From an uncultured Bacteroidales bacterium (lineage in GTDB: Bacteria; Bacteroidota; Bacteroidia; Bacteroidales; Bacteroidaceae): 64,000 nt of DNA. The stretch spans positions 1,197-65,196 of the forward strand of contig CADCBH010000006.1 of NCBI GenBank assembly GCA_902799655.1. Reading direction: 5' to 3'. Both the position numbers and the translations under genes were made by a program. The notes beneath the pieces were generated by a model. The model searched no databases, was not told where the DNA came from, and was given only the letters and a program-made list of their open reading frames with translations. Shown here in pieces: positions 26,751-35,121 of the stretch (position 1 is its first letter; every line of letters starts with the position of its first letter).

Positions 26751-27950
26751 ATGCCAGAAATATCAGTACGCGGACTGGAGATGCCAGAGTCACCGATTAG
26801 GAAGCTCGCACCACTGGCTGCCGCAGCCAAGAAACGTGGTACCCACGTGTATCATCTCAACATCGGACAACCCGATCTGCCCACCCCTCAAGTAGGTCTT
26901 GATGCGCTGAAGCAGATAGATCGCGATATTCTCGAATACTCCCCTTCACAGGGTTATCTGAGCTATCGCGAGAAGCTTGTCAGCTATTATGCCAAATATA
27001 ACATCCAGGTGACAGCCGATGACATCATCATCACCTCAGGAGGTTCTGAGGCGGTACTTTTCGCGTTCCTGTCGTGTCTGAATCCTGGTGACGAGATCAT
27101 CGTGCCCGAGCCCGCATACGCCAACTATATGGCCTTTGCCATCTCTGCAGGTGCCAAGATCCGTACCATCGCCACAACGATTGACGAGGGTTTTTCTCTG
27201 CCTAAGGTCGAGAAGTTCGAAGAGCTCATCAACGACCGCACGCGTGCCATCATGATCTGTAACCCCAACAACCCGACGGGTTACCTCTACACACGTCGTG
27301 AGATGAACCAGATTCGTGATTTGGTGAAGAAATACGACCTCTACCTCTTCTCCGACGAGGTGTACCGCGAGTATATCTATACCGGTTCGCCCTATATCTC
27401 TGCCTGTCATCTGGAGGGTATCGAGCAAAACGTCATCCTCATCGACTCCGTTTCCAAGCGCTATTCAGAGTGCGGTATCCGTATCGGTGCCCTGATTACG
27501 AAGAATGCCGAGGTTCGCAAGGCAGTGATGAAGTTCTGTCAAGCCCGTCTGTCACCCCCTCTGATCGGCCAGATTGTTGCCGAGGCATCCCTTGATGCCC
27601 CGGATGAATACTACCGCGACGTCTACGATGAGTACGTAGAGCGCCGTAAGTGTCTGATTGACGGACTGAACCGCATTCCTGGCGTCTATTCTCCGATTCC
27701 CATGGGTGCCTTCTATACCGTTGCCAAGTTGCCTGTCGATGATGCTGAGAAGTTCTGTCGCTGGTGTCTGGCCGACTTCGAGTATGAGGGCGAGACTGTG
27801 ATGATGGCTCCCGCTGCCGGATTCTACACCACGCCTGGCGCAGGCATCAATCAGGTACGTATCGCCTACGTGCTGAAGAAGCAAGACCTCGAGCGTGCCC
27901 TTGTCGTACTGCGCAAGGCGCTTGAAGCCTACCCGGGGAGAGTGGAGTGA
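26751..27950 (+). CDS. Class I/II (aspartate-type) aminotransferase
   Basis: A 399-aa fold-type I PLP enzyme that transfers an amino group from an amino acid to a 2-oxo acid. Readable: LNIGQPDLPTP, Y..GYLSYRE, NPNNPTGY, and the PLP lysine in SVSKRYSECGIRIG (family SFSKTYAMTGWRIG, here substituted in the flanking positions). The final Arg for the substrate carboxylate is in NQVRIAY. Substrate cannot be fixed; aspartate or aromatic is likely. The last codons run into a GAGTG-type minisatellite, and a permease gene with a GTG start follows 31 nt later. Confidence 0.93.
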   Translation: MPEISVRGLEMPESPIRKLAPLAAAAKKRGTHVYHLNIGQPDLPTPQVGLDALKQIDRDILEYSPSQGYLSYREKLVSYYAKYNIQVTADDIIITSGGSEAVLFAFLSCLNPGDEIIVPEPAYANYMAFAISAGAKIRTIATTIDEGFSLPKVEKFEELINDRTRAIMICNPNNPTGYLYTRREMNQIRDLVKKYDLYLFSDEVYREYIYTGSPYISACHLEGIEQNVILIDSVSKRYSECGIRIGALITKNAEVRKAVMKFCQARLSPPLIGQIVAEASLDAPDEYYRDVYDEYVERRKCLIDGLNRIPGVYSPIPMGAFYTVAKLPVDDAEKFCRWCLADFEYEGETVMMAPAAGFYTTPGAGINQVRIAYVLKKQDLERALVVLRKALEAYPGRVE

Positions 27951-27984
27951 AAAGTGATGAGTGAAAAGTGAAGAGTAAAGAGTG
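27939..27984. repeat. GAGTGAAAAGTGA-type spacer minisatellite
   Basis: Imperfect tandem copies of a 12-13 nt unit (GAGTGAAAAGTGA and GAGTAAAGAGTGA variants) fill the junction from the last codons of the aminotransferase to the GTG start of the permease. Its complement is the same family of sequence as the 21-nt repeat inserted in the TrmH-type gene at 35366. Confidence 0.55.
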
Positions 27985-29229
27985 AACTTTCCTCTATTCA
28001 TAGCCAAACGCATCTATTTTTCTGAGGGCGACCGCCATGAGGTGAGTCGTCCGGCTATCCGTATTGCGACGATTGGCGTAGCCATCGGTTTGGCGGTGAT
28101 GATTATCACCGTCAGCGTGATTCTGGGTTTCAAGCATACCATCCGCGACAAGGTAGTCGGCTTTGGCAGCCATATCCAGGTCACCAACTTCATGGCCCAA
28201 CAGACGGCTATCCCCGCTCCCATCGCCATCAACGACACGCTGATGCGCCAGCTCCGCCACACACCTAATATCAAGAGTGTGGCCTGCTATACCTTTGTAC
28301 AAGGTATTCTGAAGACCGACAGCGACTTTCTGGGGGTGGCCTTCAAGGGTGTGGGCAAGGACTACGACCTCTCTTTTATCCGTCAGCACCTGCAGGAGGG
28401 CAAGATGCCCGATCTCAATGGCAATAGTAGCAGTTACCAGCTGCTCATCTCACGCAAGATGGCTGACAAGCTCTACCTTCATGTGGGCGACAAGGTCTAT
28501 GCCTATTTCATTGCCTACGATGATGTCCGCGCCCGTCGCTTCACCGTCAGTGGCATCTACCAGAGCAATATGAAGCAGTTTGATGATGTGCTGTGCATCA
28601 CCGATCAGCGCATCACGTCGAAGCTCAACAACTGGGAAGCCGACCAGTGTTCAGGGGCAGAGATACTGGTTAACGACTTCGACCGCCTCAACGAGACCTA
28701 CGACAGCGTTCTCAACCTGGTCAAGGGAGAAACCGACCGTTATGGCGAGACGCTGACGGTACAGAGCATCTACGAGGCCTATCCGCAGATATTCTCGTGG
28801 CTCTCGCTGCTCGACGTCAATGTATGGATTATTCTGGCACTGATGGTGTGTGTGGCAGGCTTTACGATGATTAGCGGTCTGCTGATTATCATTCTGGAAC
28901 GTACCCAGCTCATCGGCACCCTCAAGGCCCTTGGAGCACGCAATGCCACCGTGCGCCACACCTTCCTCTGGTTTGCAGCCTTCATCATCAGTCGAGGCCT
29001 GCTCGTGGGCGACCTGTTGGGTATCGGTCTGGTGCTTCTCCAGCAACATACGTCATTCATCACGCTCGACCCCGCCAGCTACTACGTCGATACGGCACCG
29101 ATGGAGCTGAACATTCCCATCATCGTAGCACTGAATGTCGCCACACTGCTCATCTCCGTCTTCGTGCTGATAGCACCAAGCTATCTGGTATCACACATCC
29201 GCCCAGTCAGAGCCATGCAGTTTGACTGA
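27982..29229 (+). CDS. FtsX/LolC-type ABC transporter permease
   Basis: A 415-aa inner-membrane permease, starting at GTG 27982 (NFPLFIAKR follows). There is one N-terminal transmembrane helix (about residues 25-47), a large periplasmic domain, and three C-terminal helices (about 270-300, 330-350, 380-405) with the FtsX-type core GTLKALGARN. LolC/E and MacB-type proteins of this architecture mediate lipoprotein release or export together with an ATPase, which is not in the window. No ATPase gene is adjacent, so assignment to lipoprotein trafficking is inference. Confidence 0.88.
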   Translation: MNFPLFIAKRIYFSEGDRHEVSRPAIRIATIGVAIGLAVMIITVSVILGFKHTIRDKVVGFGSHIQVTNFMAQQTAIPAPIAINDTLMRQLRHTPNIKSVACYTFVQGILKTDSDFLGVAFKGVGKDYDLSFIRQHLQEGKMPDLNGNSSSYQLLISRKMADKLYLHVGDKVYAYFIAYDDVRARRFTVSGIYQSNMKQFDDVLCITDQRITSKLNNWEADQCSGAEILVNDFDRLNETYDSVLNLVKGETDRYGETLTVQSIYEAYPQIFSWLSLLDVNVWIILALMVCVAGFTMISGLLIIILERTQLIGTLKALGARNATVRHTFLWFAAFIISRGLLVGDLLGIGLVLLQQHTSFITLDPASYYVDTAPMELNIPIIVALNVATLLISVFVLIAPSYLVSHIRPVRAMQFD

Positions 29230-29256
29230 GTCCGTTCAATAGACTTACTTTTTCGC

Positions 29257-30060
29257 CTACTTCAATTCGTAAGGTCCTGTGGGGGTCGTACGCTTCAGCA
29301 CCTCCAGCAGCAGGTCTGTGCCAGGTATGATGCCATAGCTGCGCAACACCGACTCAACGGTCTTTCTGGCCAGCTCAGGATGGTTGTTTTCCTCGCTGAG
29401 GTGACACAGCCATACGCGCTGCAGCTCTTCCGACATATTCTCTGCCACAGCGATGGCACTGTCCTTGTTGCACAGATGTCCCGTACCTGAGAGGATGCGC
29501 TCCTTGAGGAACTGCGGATAAGGTCCGTTCATCACCATCTCCACATCATGATTGGCCTCGATGATGAGGTTGCGGGCCCGTTGGATATACTGCTTCATCT
29601 CGTCAGTCACCAGGCCAGCATCCGTGATAAGACAGATATTGGTGCCTCCAGCCTCGATGAAATAGCCTACATTGTCAGCACTGTCGTGAGGCACAGCGAA
29701 AGGTGTCACCAGAAAGTCGCCGATCTGCTCGGTACGACCTTTCTCCACCAGTCTCACCAGTTCTGCGTCAATCTTCTTGGCCACACAATAGTTGCGGTTG
29801 ATGCCTTCGTGCACCTCGCGGGTGGCATAGACGGGCACCTGATAGTCGTTGCTGAAAGAGCCTACCGACTTGATATGGTCGGCATGGTCGTGGGTAATCA
29901 GGATATGATGCACTGATGAGAGGCTAACGCCATAGTCGCGACAGGCTTTCTTCAGACCTCTCACCCCCACTCCGATGTCGATCATCAGCATATCTGAGGA
30001 GGTAGCCAGCACATAGCAGTTACCACTGCTGCCACTACCGAAGGAGATAAATTTCAGCAT
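29257..30060 (-). CDS. WalJ/YycJ-like metallo-beta-lactamase-fold hydrolase
   Basis: A 267-aa metallo-hydrolase with the HxHxDH metal motif ITHDHADH (HDHADH at 57-62), further His/Asp in VPHDSADNVG and LITDAG, and HLCNKDSA near the end. The GSGSSGNCYVL start is typical of the YycJ/WalJ branch, related to exonuclease-like or phosphodiesterase enzymes. The start is ATG 30060: the longer ORF (30084) would begin inside its own -7 box (30082-30089). Single gene, followed by a convergent permease end. Confidence 0.9.
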   Translation of the reverse strand: MLKFISFGSGSSGNCYVLATSSDMLMIDIGVGVRGLKKACRDYGVSLSSVHHILITHDHADHIKSVGSFSNDYQVPVYATREVHEGINRNYCVAKKIDAELVRLVEKGRTEQIGDFLVTPFAVPHDSADNVGYFIEAGGTNICLITDAGLVTDEMKQYIQRARNLIIEANHDVEMVMNGPYPQFLKERILSGTGHLCNKDSAIAVAENMSEELQRVWLCHLSEENNHPELARKTVESVLRSYGIIPGTDLLLEVLKRTTPTGPYELK

Positions 30061-30081
30061 GTGTTTTTTTATTTTTGCCTG

Positions 30082-30089
30082 CAAAATTA
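30082..30089 (-). promoter_or_regulatory. -7 box TAATTTTG of the WalJ-like gene
   Basis: TAATTTTG on the minus strand, 21 nt before the ATG at 30060; it excludes the alternative start at 30084. Confidence 0.6.
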
Positions 30090-30133
30090 CAAAATATTTA
30101 CGATATACGAATCATGATTTAGGATTTATTTCG

Positions 30134-30141
30134 TAACTTTG
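30134..30141 (+). promoter_or_regulatory. -7 box TAACTTTG of the small lipoprotein gene
   Basis: TAACTTTG on the plus strand, 22 nt before the ATG at 30164. Confidence 0.6.
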
Positions 30142-30163
30142 TGCCCACAAATCCGAAAAAATC

Positions 30164-30607
30164 ATGAGAAAAGCAATCGTCATGGCGCTGACAGTTCTGA
30201 TGTCGGGCTGCAGCATGATACAGAGTGATGACAACCAAGCCACTGAGGCTGCTGTCGCATGGGGCGAAGCCTTCTTCAACTGCGACTTCCACGAGGCTGA
30301 ACAGTATTGTACACCCGAGAGTGGACGCTGGCTGAAGTTTGCCGCTTCCAATACCACCCAGCACGACCTCGACCTGTTGGCCCGTCAGGGTGCTACTGTC
30401 CAGGCCACCGACTACTTCCCTGAGGCCAACGACACCCTGCGTGTGGTCGAGCTGCGTGTCAGCCATGCCCTCAAGCCATCGGCTCCTGGTGCCGAAGCCC
30501 AGCAGGTTGATGAGGCACTCTACCATGTCGTGGTGGTCAACCGCTCAGGCAGTTGGCAGGTCAGAATGGCAGGCCTACCGCGAAGTGAAAAGCAAAGTCG
30601 CGACTGA
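30164..30607 (+). CDS. Small lipoprotein, possible NTF2-like fold
   Basis: A 147-aa lipoprotein: signal peptide with lipobox LMSGC-S at about residue 16. The mature part (AAVAWGEAFFNCDFHEAEQYCTPESGRWLKFAA, ending in NRSGSWQVRMAGLP) has the pattern of small NTF2-like/DUF4878-type domains: helices first, then a beta sheet ending in a GxWxV strand. Ligand unknown. Its last 47 bp overlap the 3' end of the convergent tamL gene, leaving no room for a separate terminator. Confidence 0.75.
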   Translation: MRKAIVMALTVLMSGCSMIQSDDNQATEAAVAWGEAFFNCDFHEAEQYCTPESGRWLKFAASNTTQHDLDLLARQGATVQATDYFPEANDTLRVVELRVSHALKPSAPGAEAQQVDEALYHVVVVNRSGSWQVRMAGLPRSEKQSRD

Positions 30608-32783
30608 ATTTCGGATGTAGAATAGGATAATGATTATAATCATCGTCGTAGGCGGGGTTGACAGCCTTCATACCCATATCGAAGCGTACGATGAAGAAGT
30701 CGAAATTCAGACGGATACCCAAGCCGTAGCTGGCTGCCAGCTGTTTCCAGAATTCTGAGAACTCAAACTGTCCGCCAGGCTGTTCGTCGTATGCACGCAG
30801 TGTCCAGATATTACCAGCATCGATAAACAAGGCCCCGCTGAATTTCCAGAACAACTTGGCACGATACTCCAGGTTGAGATCCAGCTTCATATCACCCGTC
30901 TGGTTGATGAAGTCAATACGTCCGTCACTGCCTAAGAACTTACCAGGTCCCAGCGAGCGTACGCTCCATCCTCTCACACTGTTGGCACCACCCGAGAAGT
31001 AGCGCTTTTCAAAGGGCAGGATGGTACTGTTGCCATAGGGATAGGCCAAGCCCAGTCCTACGTGGAATACCAGCTGGTTGTTGTAGTCGAAATTGATATA
31101 CCGCGTGAAGTCGAAGGTACCGCGTACATACTGCGCGTAGGCGATATTCAGGAAGGTGTAGCGTCCCTCCTCATCGGTATGGAAGTGCATCGCGCGTGCT
31201 ACCCAGTTCAGCAGGTTGCCCGCCGTCTCCATATTGGCCTTGAAAGCCCATCGCGAGTTGTTGAACGAATAGCCGAAGCCCAGTTTCATAATAAAGAGGT
31301 TCTCGTAGTTATACCTCAATATCGAGTTGCGCGATGTCGTATTGTCGAGATATTCCTCGCGGAACGTGTCACTGATCCACGGCATGTAGATGTAGTTCAG
31401 GTCGAGCAGGTCTACCGTATAGCGGTCGTTATGCTTCTGGTCGTACCACTTGTATCTCCACGCTACGGAGAACACGCGACGATGGAATTCAGGACGGTCC
31501 TGCAGGTCGTAGTTGGCTGCCAGCTCTGAGGTGGCATTGATACGGCGACGGAAGCTCTTGGGCAGGAAGGGCGCGATGAATCGCGGGAACGTCAGTCGCG
31601 AACCGATTCTGTATTCCACGAAGTTGTCGTTGCCATAGCCCTCCAGACCTTTGATGGCCTCATAGGCACCGCGCAGCTCTATCGAGAGATTTTCCGAACC
31701 CCTGAAGATGTTGCGGTTTTGGAAGGTCAGCGTGGCAGCAGCACCGAAGTCACCTGCCGTATTGGTACCCTCCGGCTGGAACGAGATGGTCGACGACTTG
31801 TTGGTGCTGAGCGTGATGTTACAGTCGAGCACGGGGTCATCCTGACGTTCGTGGAAGTTGATATTGGTATAGCGCACGATGCCCAGGCGTCCGAAGCGGT
31901 CGTACGTACTACGCAGGTCCTTGGCAGAATAGACATCACCCACCTCCATGAACGTGTTGCGCTCCAGCACCTTGCGTCGCAGCGGAATCTTCGGATTGTC
32001 AGGGTTGCCGCTCAGGTAGTTGATGCTGCCGATGGTATAGACGCTATGTGGCCGATAACCGTTGTTGTCGAGATAAGGGTGCAGCACCAGCGTCAGGTCT
32101 ATCTCGTTGGAACCCACTATCGAGTCGGCACGATACGTGATGAAGTCCTTGTTGAAGTGATAGTAGCCACGATCCACCAGATACTGTGTAATCTGCGTGC
32201 GCTCCTTATCCAGGTTGTCGGCATTGAAAACCATACCCTTATGCAGCACACGGCGCGAGGGGTCCATCGTGTCGAGCAGACGGGCCACCGCCGTGTCCTG
32301 GATGTCATAGCTGACACTGCGCAGGAAATAAGGCATACCGGGATAGAGGGTATAGAGCGTACGCAACTTCTTGCCCTTGCGCTCCACCGTCACGTCCACT
32401 CCCGAACGCAGGTAGCCCTGATTCTGCATCTGAGCCTGCAGGGCCTCCACCGACTGTATCGTCAGCATCGAGTCGTAGAGCTCTGGCGGCTCACCCATCG
32501 AGCGCAGCAGACGGTTGATCCATTTCGTCGAGTCGCGGCCCGACAGCGAATAGGTCATCAGCGGCAGCTTCGTCGTCGAGAACCATCGTGAGTTGCCATG
32601 CTGGCGGATATAGGGGCTCATCTCCGACAGGCTGATATAGCGAGCAGGCTCAGCCAGGCGCAGGTCGGCACGGTCCAGCAGGTATTCACCATCAGGAACG
32701 TACTTCGTCACCGAGCACGATACCAGCGCCAGCGCCATCAGCACCGCCAGAATGATTCTATGTCCTATTGCCTTCTTCTCCAT
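30561..32783 (-). CDS. TamL-like lipoprotein of the BamA/TamA outer-membrane family
   Basis: A 740-aa outer-membrane protein. It starts with a lipoprotein signal (LALVSC-S, Cys at about residue 23), then POTRA-like repeats (about 30-330, with VTVERKGKKLRTLYTLYPG) and a C-terminal 16-strand barrel of the bacterial surface antigen type, ending in FAVGLPF. Motifs include GGANSVRGWSVRSLGPG, the RGY/L6-type element. The lipid anchor is what distinguishes the Bacteroidetes TamL group from TamA. A TamB partner is not in the window. Its 3' end overlaps the convergent lipoprotein gene by 47 bp. Confidence 0.85.
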   Translation of the reverse strand: MEKKAIGHRIILAVLMALALVSCSVTKYVPDGEYLLDRADLRLAEPARYISLSEMSPYIRQHGNSRWFSTTKLPLMTYSLSGRDSTKWINRLLRSMGEPPELYDSMLTIQSVEALQAQMQNQGYLRSGVDVTVERKGKKLRTLYTLYPGMPYFLRSVSYDIQDTAVARLLDTMDPSRRVLHKGMVFNADNLDKERTQITQYLVDRGYYHFNKDFITYRADSIVGSNEIDLTLVLHPYLDNNGYRPHSVYTIGSINYLSGNPDNPKIPLRRKVLERNTFMEVGDVYSAKDLRSTYDRFGRLGIVRYTNINFHERQDDPVLDCNITLSTNKSSTISFQPEGTNTAGDFGAAATLTFQNRNIFRGSENLSIELRGAYEAIKGLEGYGNDNFVEYRIGSRLTFPRFIAPFLPKSFRRRINATSELAANYDLQDRPEFHRRVFSVAWRYKWYDQKHNDRYTVDLLDLNYIYMPWISDTFREEYLDNTTSRNSILRYNYENLFIMKLGFGYSFNNSRWAFKANMETAGNLLNWVARAMHFHTDEEGRYTFLNIAYAQYVRGTFDFTRYINFDYNNQLVFHVGLGLAYPYGNSTILPFEKRYFSGGANSVRGWSVRSLGPGKFLGSDGRIDFINQTGDMKLDLNLEYRAKLFWKFSGALFIDAGNIWTLRAYDEQPGGQFEFSEFWKQLAASYGLGIRLNFDFFIVRFDMGMKAVNPAYDDDYNHYPILHPKFSRDFAFHFAVGLPF

Positions 32784-32791
32784 TTACGCTA

Positions 32792-32799
32792 CAAAGTTA
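32792..32799 (-). promoter_or_regulatory. -7 box TAACTTTG of the tamL-like gene
   Basis: TAACTTTG on the minus strand, 8 nt before the ATG at 32783, implying a nearly leaderless mRNA. Confidence 0.6.
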
Positions 32800-32904
32800 A
32801 TAATTATTTCCGACAATACCAAAAATCAAACGACCTTTTTGTGTAAAAGATTCCCGAGCCGAAAATTCGACCAGGCTTCCAGAAAGCCGTTTATTTCAAA
32901 GCGC

Positions 32905-33045
32905 GTTGCAGTTGTTGCAGTGTTGCAGTTCCAAAATAGGTTGTATGAATGTCAAAAATTAACTCTATATTTATATATAAATATAGAAGTATTTTTAGGG
33001 TATGGGAATAGCTTTAAGAGAACTGCAACACTGCAACACTGCAAC
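32905..33045. repeat. 27-bp inverted repeat of TTGCAGT heptamers around an AT palindrome
   Basis: The left arm (about 32904-32930) carries three TTGCAGT copies at 32906, 32915 and 32923; the right arm (33021-33045) carries three ACTGCAA copies at 33022, 33030 and 33038. The arms are reverse complements except for one extra T. Between them, at 32965-32986, is a perfect 22-bp A/T-rich palindrome. No ORF lies inside, and the flanks contain gene remnants. The whole 32800-33223 stretch otherwise holds no gene. It could be a protein-binding array, a mobile-element terminus or a plasmid-type iteron remnant; no direct target duplication was found. Confidence 0.75.
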
Positions 33046-33127
33046 GTCAACCTTTTCAGTACGAAAATAAAATCACAAAAATAAAAAATTTCTTATAAAA
33101 CATTCGTGAACCGCAATGGGAATGTTG

Positions 33128-33135
33128 TACCTTTG
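33128..33135 (+). promoter_or_regulatory. Orphan -7 box TACCTTTG
   Basis: TACCTTTG on the plus strand with no plus-strand gene downstream; a 5-codon ORF and a CTTATC/GATAAG hairpin (33181-33201) follow. Either a remnant of a lost gene's promoter or a small untranslated RNA start. Confidence 0.35.
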
Positions 33136-33223
33136 TAGCGTCGAAAAATGAGGGAAGCCTGATTGCTGAGAGAGAAAAGCCTTATCGCCTGCAGAGATAA
33201 GACTGAACGCTCGAAGAGATTGT

Positions 33224-33610
33224 TTATTTATCCATGATGACGGTGGGGGTGTCGTGGTAGCGGCCAACGACGAGGAAGGTCTTCTTGGTCTTGTAGCGAT
33301 AGAGGCCGGAGAGCGTGGTGACGACGAGCTCGTAGCTGCGACCGATCTCGAGCTGGTCGAGGGTGAGCAGGCGGCTGTAGCCGCGCACGTCCTTGGGTTT
33401 GAACTCATAGAAGACGCTGTCGGGGATGAGCACGGTCTGCGGGTCGTCGAGGTTGAGGGGTGCCGAGAAGGTGCCTACGGGCGAGCCGATACCAGTGAAG
33501 ACGAAGTGGACATCGCTGCCACAGTAGGTGCGCAACAGTTCGAAACTGGCGCTGAGGTGGTCGACATCATAGACCAGGACGCAGTGCAGGGCAGGCCACA
33601 GCTGCTCGAT
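33224..33610 (-). pseudogene. GH3-type (auxin-responsive promoter family) gene remnant
   Basis: About 128 codons resembling the middle-to-late part of bacterial GH3/acyl-adenylate family proteins: LWPALH, DSVFYEFKPKDV, then IGRSYELVVTTLSGLYRYKT and VVGRYHDTPTV. Full-length relatives are about 500 aa, so both ends are missing. The frame enters directly from the LD-carboxypeptidase remnant upstream but in another reading frame. The name GH3 here refers to plant-type acyl-amide synthetases, not glycoside hydrolase family 3. I infer that a deletion fused two neighbouring genes. Confidence 0.65.
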
Positions 33611-33741
33611 CCCCACTCTCTGAGGGCGTCTGCTGCCATCTGCATGGCCTCCTGAGGTACCCAATATGCAGGCGAGACAATTGCAACTTTGTCTCCTGCC
33701 TGCAGATAGGGTGGCTGAATCATCTTCTTACCTTGTGTCAT
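33610..33741 (-). pseudogene. LD-carboxypeptidase (S66) N-terminal remnant
   Basis: From ATG 33741 (or 33723) the frame encodes MIQPPYLQAGDKVAIVSPAYWVP and ends at ALREWG, matching the N-terminal strand-loop of S66 LD-carboxypeptidases (KxGDKVAIVSPA), which trim tetrapeptides in peptidoglycan recycling. After about 44 codons the homology stops and the sequence switches, out of frame, to the GH3-type remnant. A promoter-like TAATTTTG (33783-33790) remains upstream. Confidence 0.7.
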
Positions 33742-33782
33742 AATTTTATCTATAAAAATCATTATATGCCAAATCAATGATG

Positions 33783-33790
33783 CAAAATTA
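33783..33790 (-). promoter_or_regulatory. -7 box TAATTTTG of the S66 remnant
   Basis: TAATTTTG on the minus strand, 41 nt before the ATG at 33741; probably the retained promoter of the lost carboxypeptidase gene. Confidence 0.45.
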
Positions 33791-33875
33791 TAAATTTCGC
33801 AGCAATTATGCAAGAAATTGGTGTGTCCTTCTTGCAATTTTTGTAAATTCTGCAATTTTTTGTAAATTCTGAAAC

Positions 33876-35012
33876 CTACGATATCCGCCTGATCCACTGA
33901 GAGGCCGTCATACCTTTGTATTGTCTGAAGGCAGAAGAGAACGTGCTATAGCTGCGGAAGCCCGCCTCATAGCTCAATCTCAGGGCAGAAACATTGCGGT
34001 GAGTGGCAATGGCCTGCTGGTAGAGGCGCATGAAATGCTCGATGCGCAATCCGTTGATATAGGCATTATACGTGATGCCCTGTTGGGCAAAATAACGGCC
34101 AAGATAGGTGCGGTTGGTACCCAGTGCGTCAGCGAGCTGCTGCAGCGTCAGGTCGTGCTGCAGATAGATTCGCGACTTCTCACAGCGCTTCTTCAGCAAA
34201 CTGTCGATAACAGCCAAAGACGACTGCTTGTCTGAAGCGGGTATTGTCACCTGCTCAACAGGCATTTCCTCCACAGGTGCATCCTCCACGAGGTCATCCT
34301 GAGCAGTCTCGTCTGGCACGATAAGCTCCTGCAGGGTCTCGACACGCCACAACAGGAAGGCGATGATGACAACGGTATTGATCTGTGCGAGGTATTCGCC
34401 TACGAGATCACCCTCGTTGGAGGCATAGCCTACATATGAGAAGAGGAGCATGGCGAATAGCAGCAGACTGCCCCAAACCTCTTTGTGCTCAAGGTCGGCA
34501 TAGTTGTCGCGTAACCAGTGACCATATTGGCGCACGGCATATACATAATATATAAGGAATGCGAGACCTGTCAGCAAGCTGTAGCACTCGGTGACGAGCT
34601 CGAAATAATCACAATGCGCCACGAGACAATAGAAGGAGAAGACGGCAAGGGGCACAAAGGCAGCGGCAACAGGCCAGAGCGGACGAGGGCGGTCTTGCAA
34701 CATGCGCAGGAGCACACACATGACCAGTGGCACGAAAGTCAGACGGTCGAGGGTGATAGCCACAATGTTGCGTATCAAGCGGTCATCAGTAAGATAGAGC
34801 GTACCCAACAGCGACCACCACACATGACTGCCCACGACAGCGACCATGAAGGCGGCCGTCCACAGGCGCAACTGTCGGGGAGAGCTGCCTACGCTGGTGA
34901 AGGCATTGCCACGACGGAACAGCAGATAGATGCAGGATGCCAAGGCGAGCGCCGTAGCACCACCATAAAGCATGATGAAATAGATGTCTTGAAGTCCCTG
35001 ATACTCGTACAT
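33876..35012 (-). CDS. Membrane-embedded AraC-family transcriptional regulator
   Basis: A 378-aa protein. The first 225 residues hold six or seven hydrophobic helices (for example IMLYGGATALALASCIYLLF, VVIIAFLLW), then an acidic linker and a C-terminal AraC HTH (LTLQQLADALGTNRTYLGRYF, ALRLSYEAGFRSYSTFSSAFRQYKGMTASQW). Such membrane AraC regulators are thought to couple an envelope signal to transcription in Bacteroidetes; signal and target unknown. It has a -7 box at 35045-35052 and is transcribed divergently from the TrmH-type gene. Confidence 0.85.
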   Translation of the reverse strand: MYEYQGLQDIYFIMLYGGATALALASCIYLLFRRGNAFTSVGSSPRQLRLWTAAFMVAVVGSHVWWSLLGTLYLTDDRLIRNIVAITLDRLTFVPLVMCVLLRMLQDRPRPLWPVAAAFVPLAVFSFYCLVAHCDYFELVTECYSLLTGLAFLIYYVYAVRQYGHWLRDNYADLEHKEVWGSLLLFAMLLFSYVGYASNEGDLVGEYLAQINTVVIIAFLLWRVETLQELIVPDETAQDDLVEDAPVEEMPVEQVTIPASDKQSSLAVIDSLLKKRCEKSRIYLQHDLTLQQLADALGTNRTYLGRYFAQQGITYNAYINGLRIEHFMRLYQQAIATHRNVSALRLSYEAGFRSYSTFSSAFRQYKGMTASQWIRRIS

Positions 35013-35044
35013 TTCCTGACGATTGTGGAGATTGATTTCCCATG

Positions 35045-35052
35045 CAAAATTA
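35045..35052 (-). promoter_or_regulatory. -7 box TAATTTTG of the membrane AraC gene
   Basis: TAATTTTG on the minus strand, 32 nt before the ATG at 35012. Confidence 0.55.
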
Positions 35053-35094
35053 CGGATATTTCAACAAACATGCAAGAAATTGATACTTTTTTTG

Positions 35095-35102
35095 TATCTT
35101 TG
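35095..35102 (+). promoter_or_regulatory. -7 box TATCTTTG of the TrmH-type gene
   Basis: TATCTTTG on the plus strand, 19 nt before the ATG at 35122; it rules out the upstream ATG at 35023. Confidence 0.6.
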
Positions 35103-35121
35103 CACACAAAAAGTAGAAGAT

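Noticed and set aside
31719-32591. 290-codon open frame on the plus strand
   Set aside because: Antisense to the POTRA region of the TamL-like gene, with Arg/His-rich low-complexity composition typical of shadows.
32905-33045. TTGCAGT inverted repeat as a CRISPR or plain terminator
   Set aside because: Repeats are 7 bp, inverted and only three per arm, and the arms are about 90 bp apart with no T-run, so neither fits.
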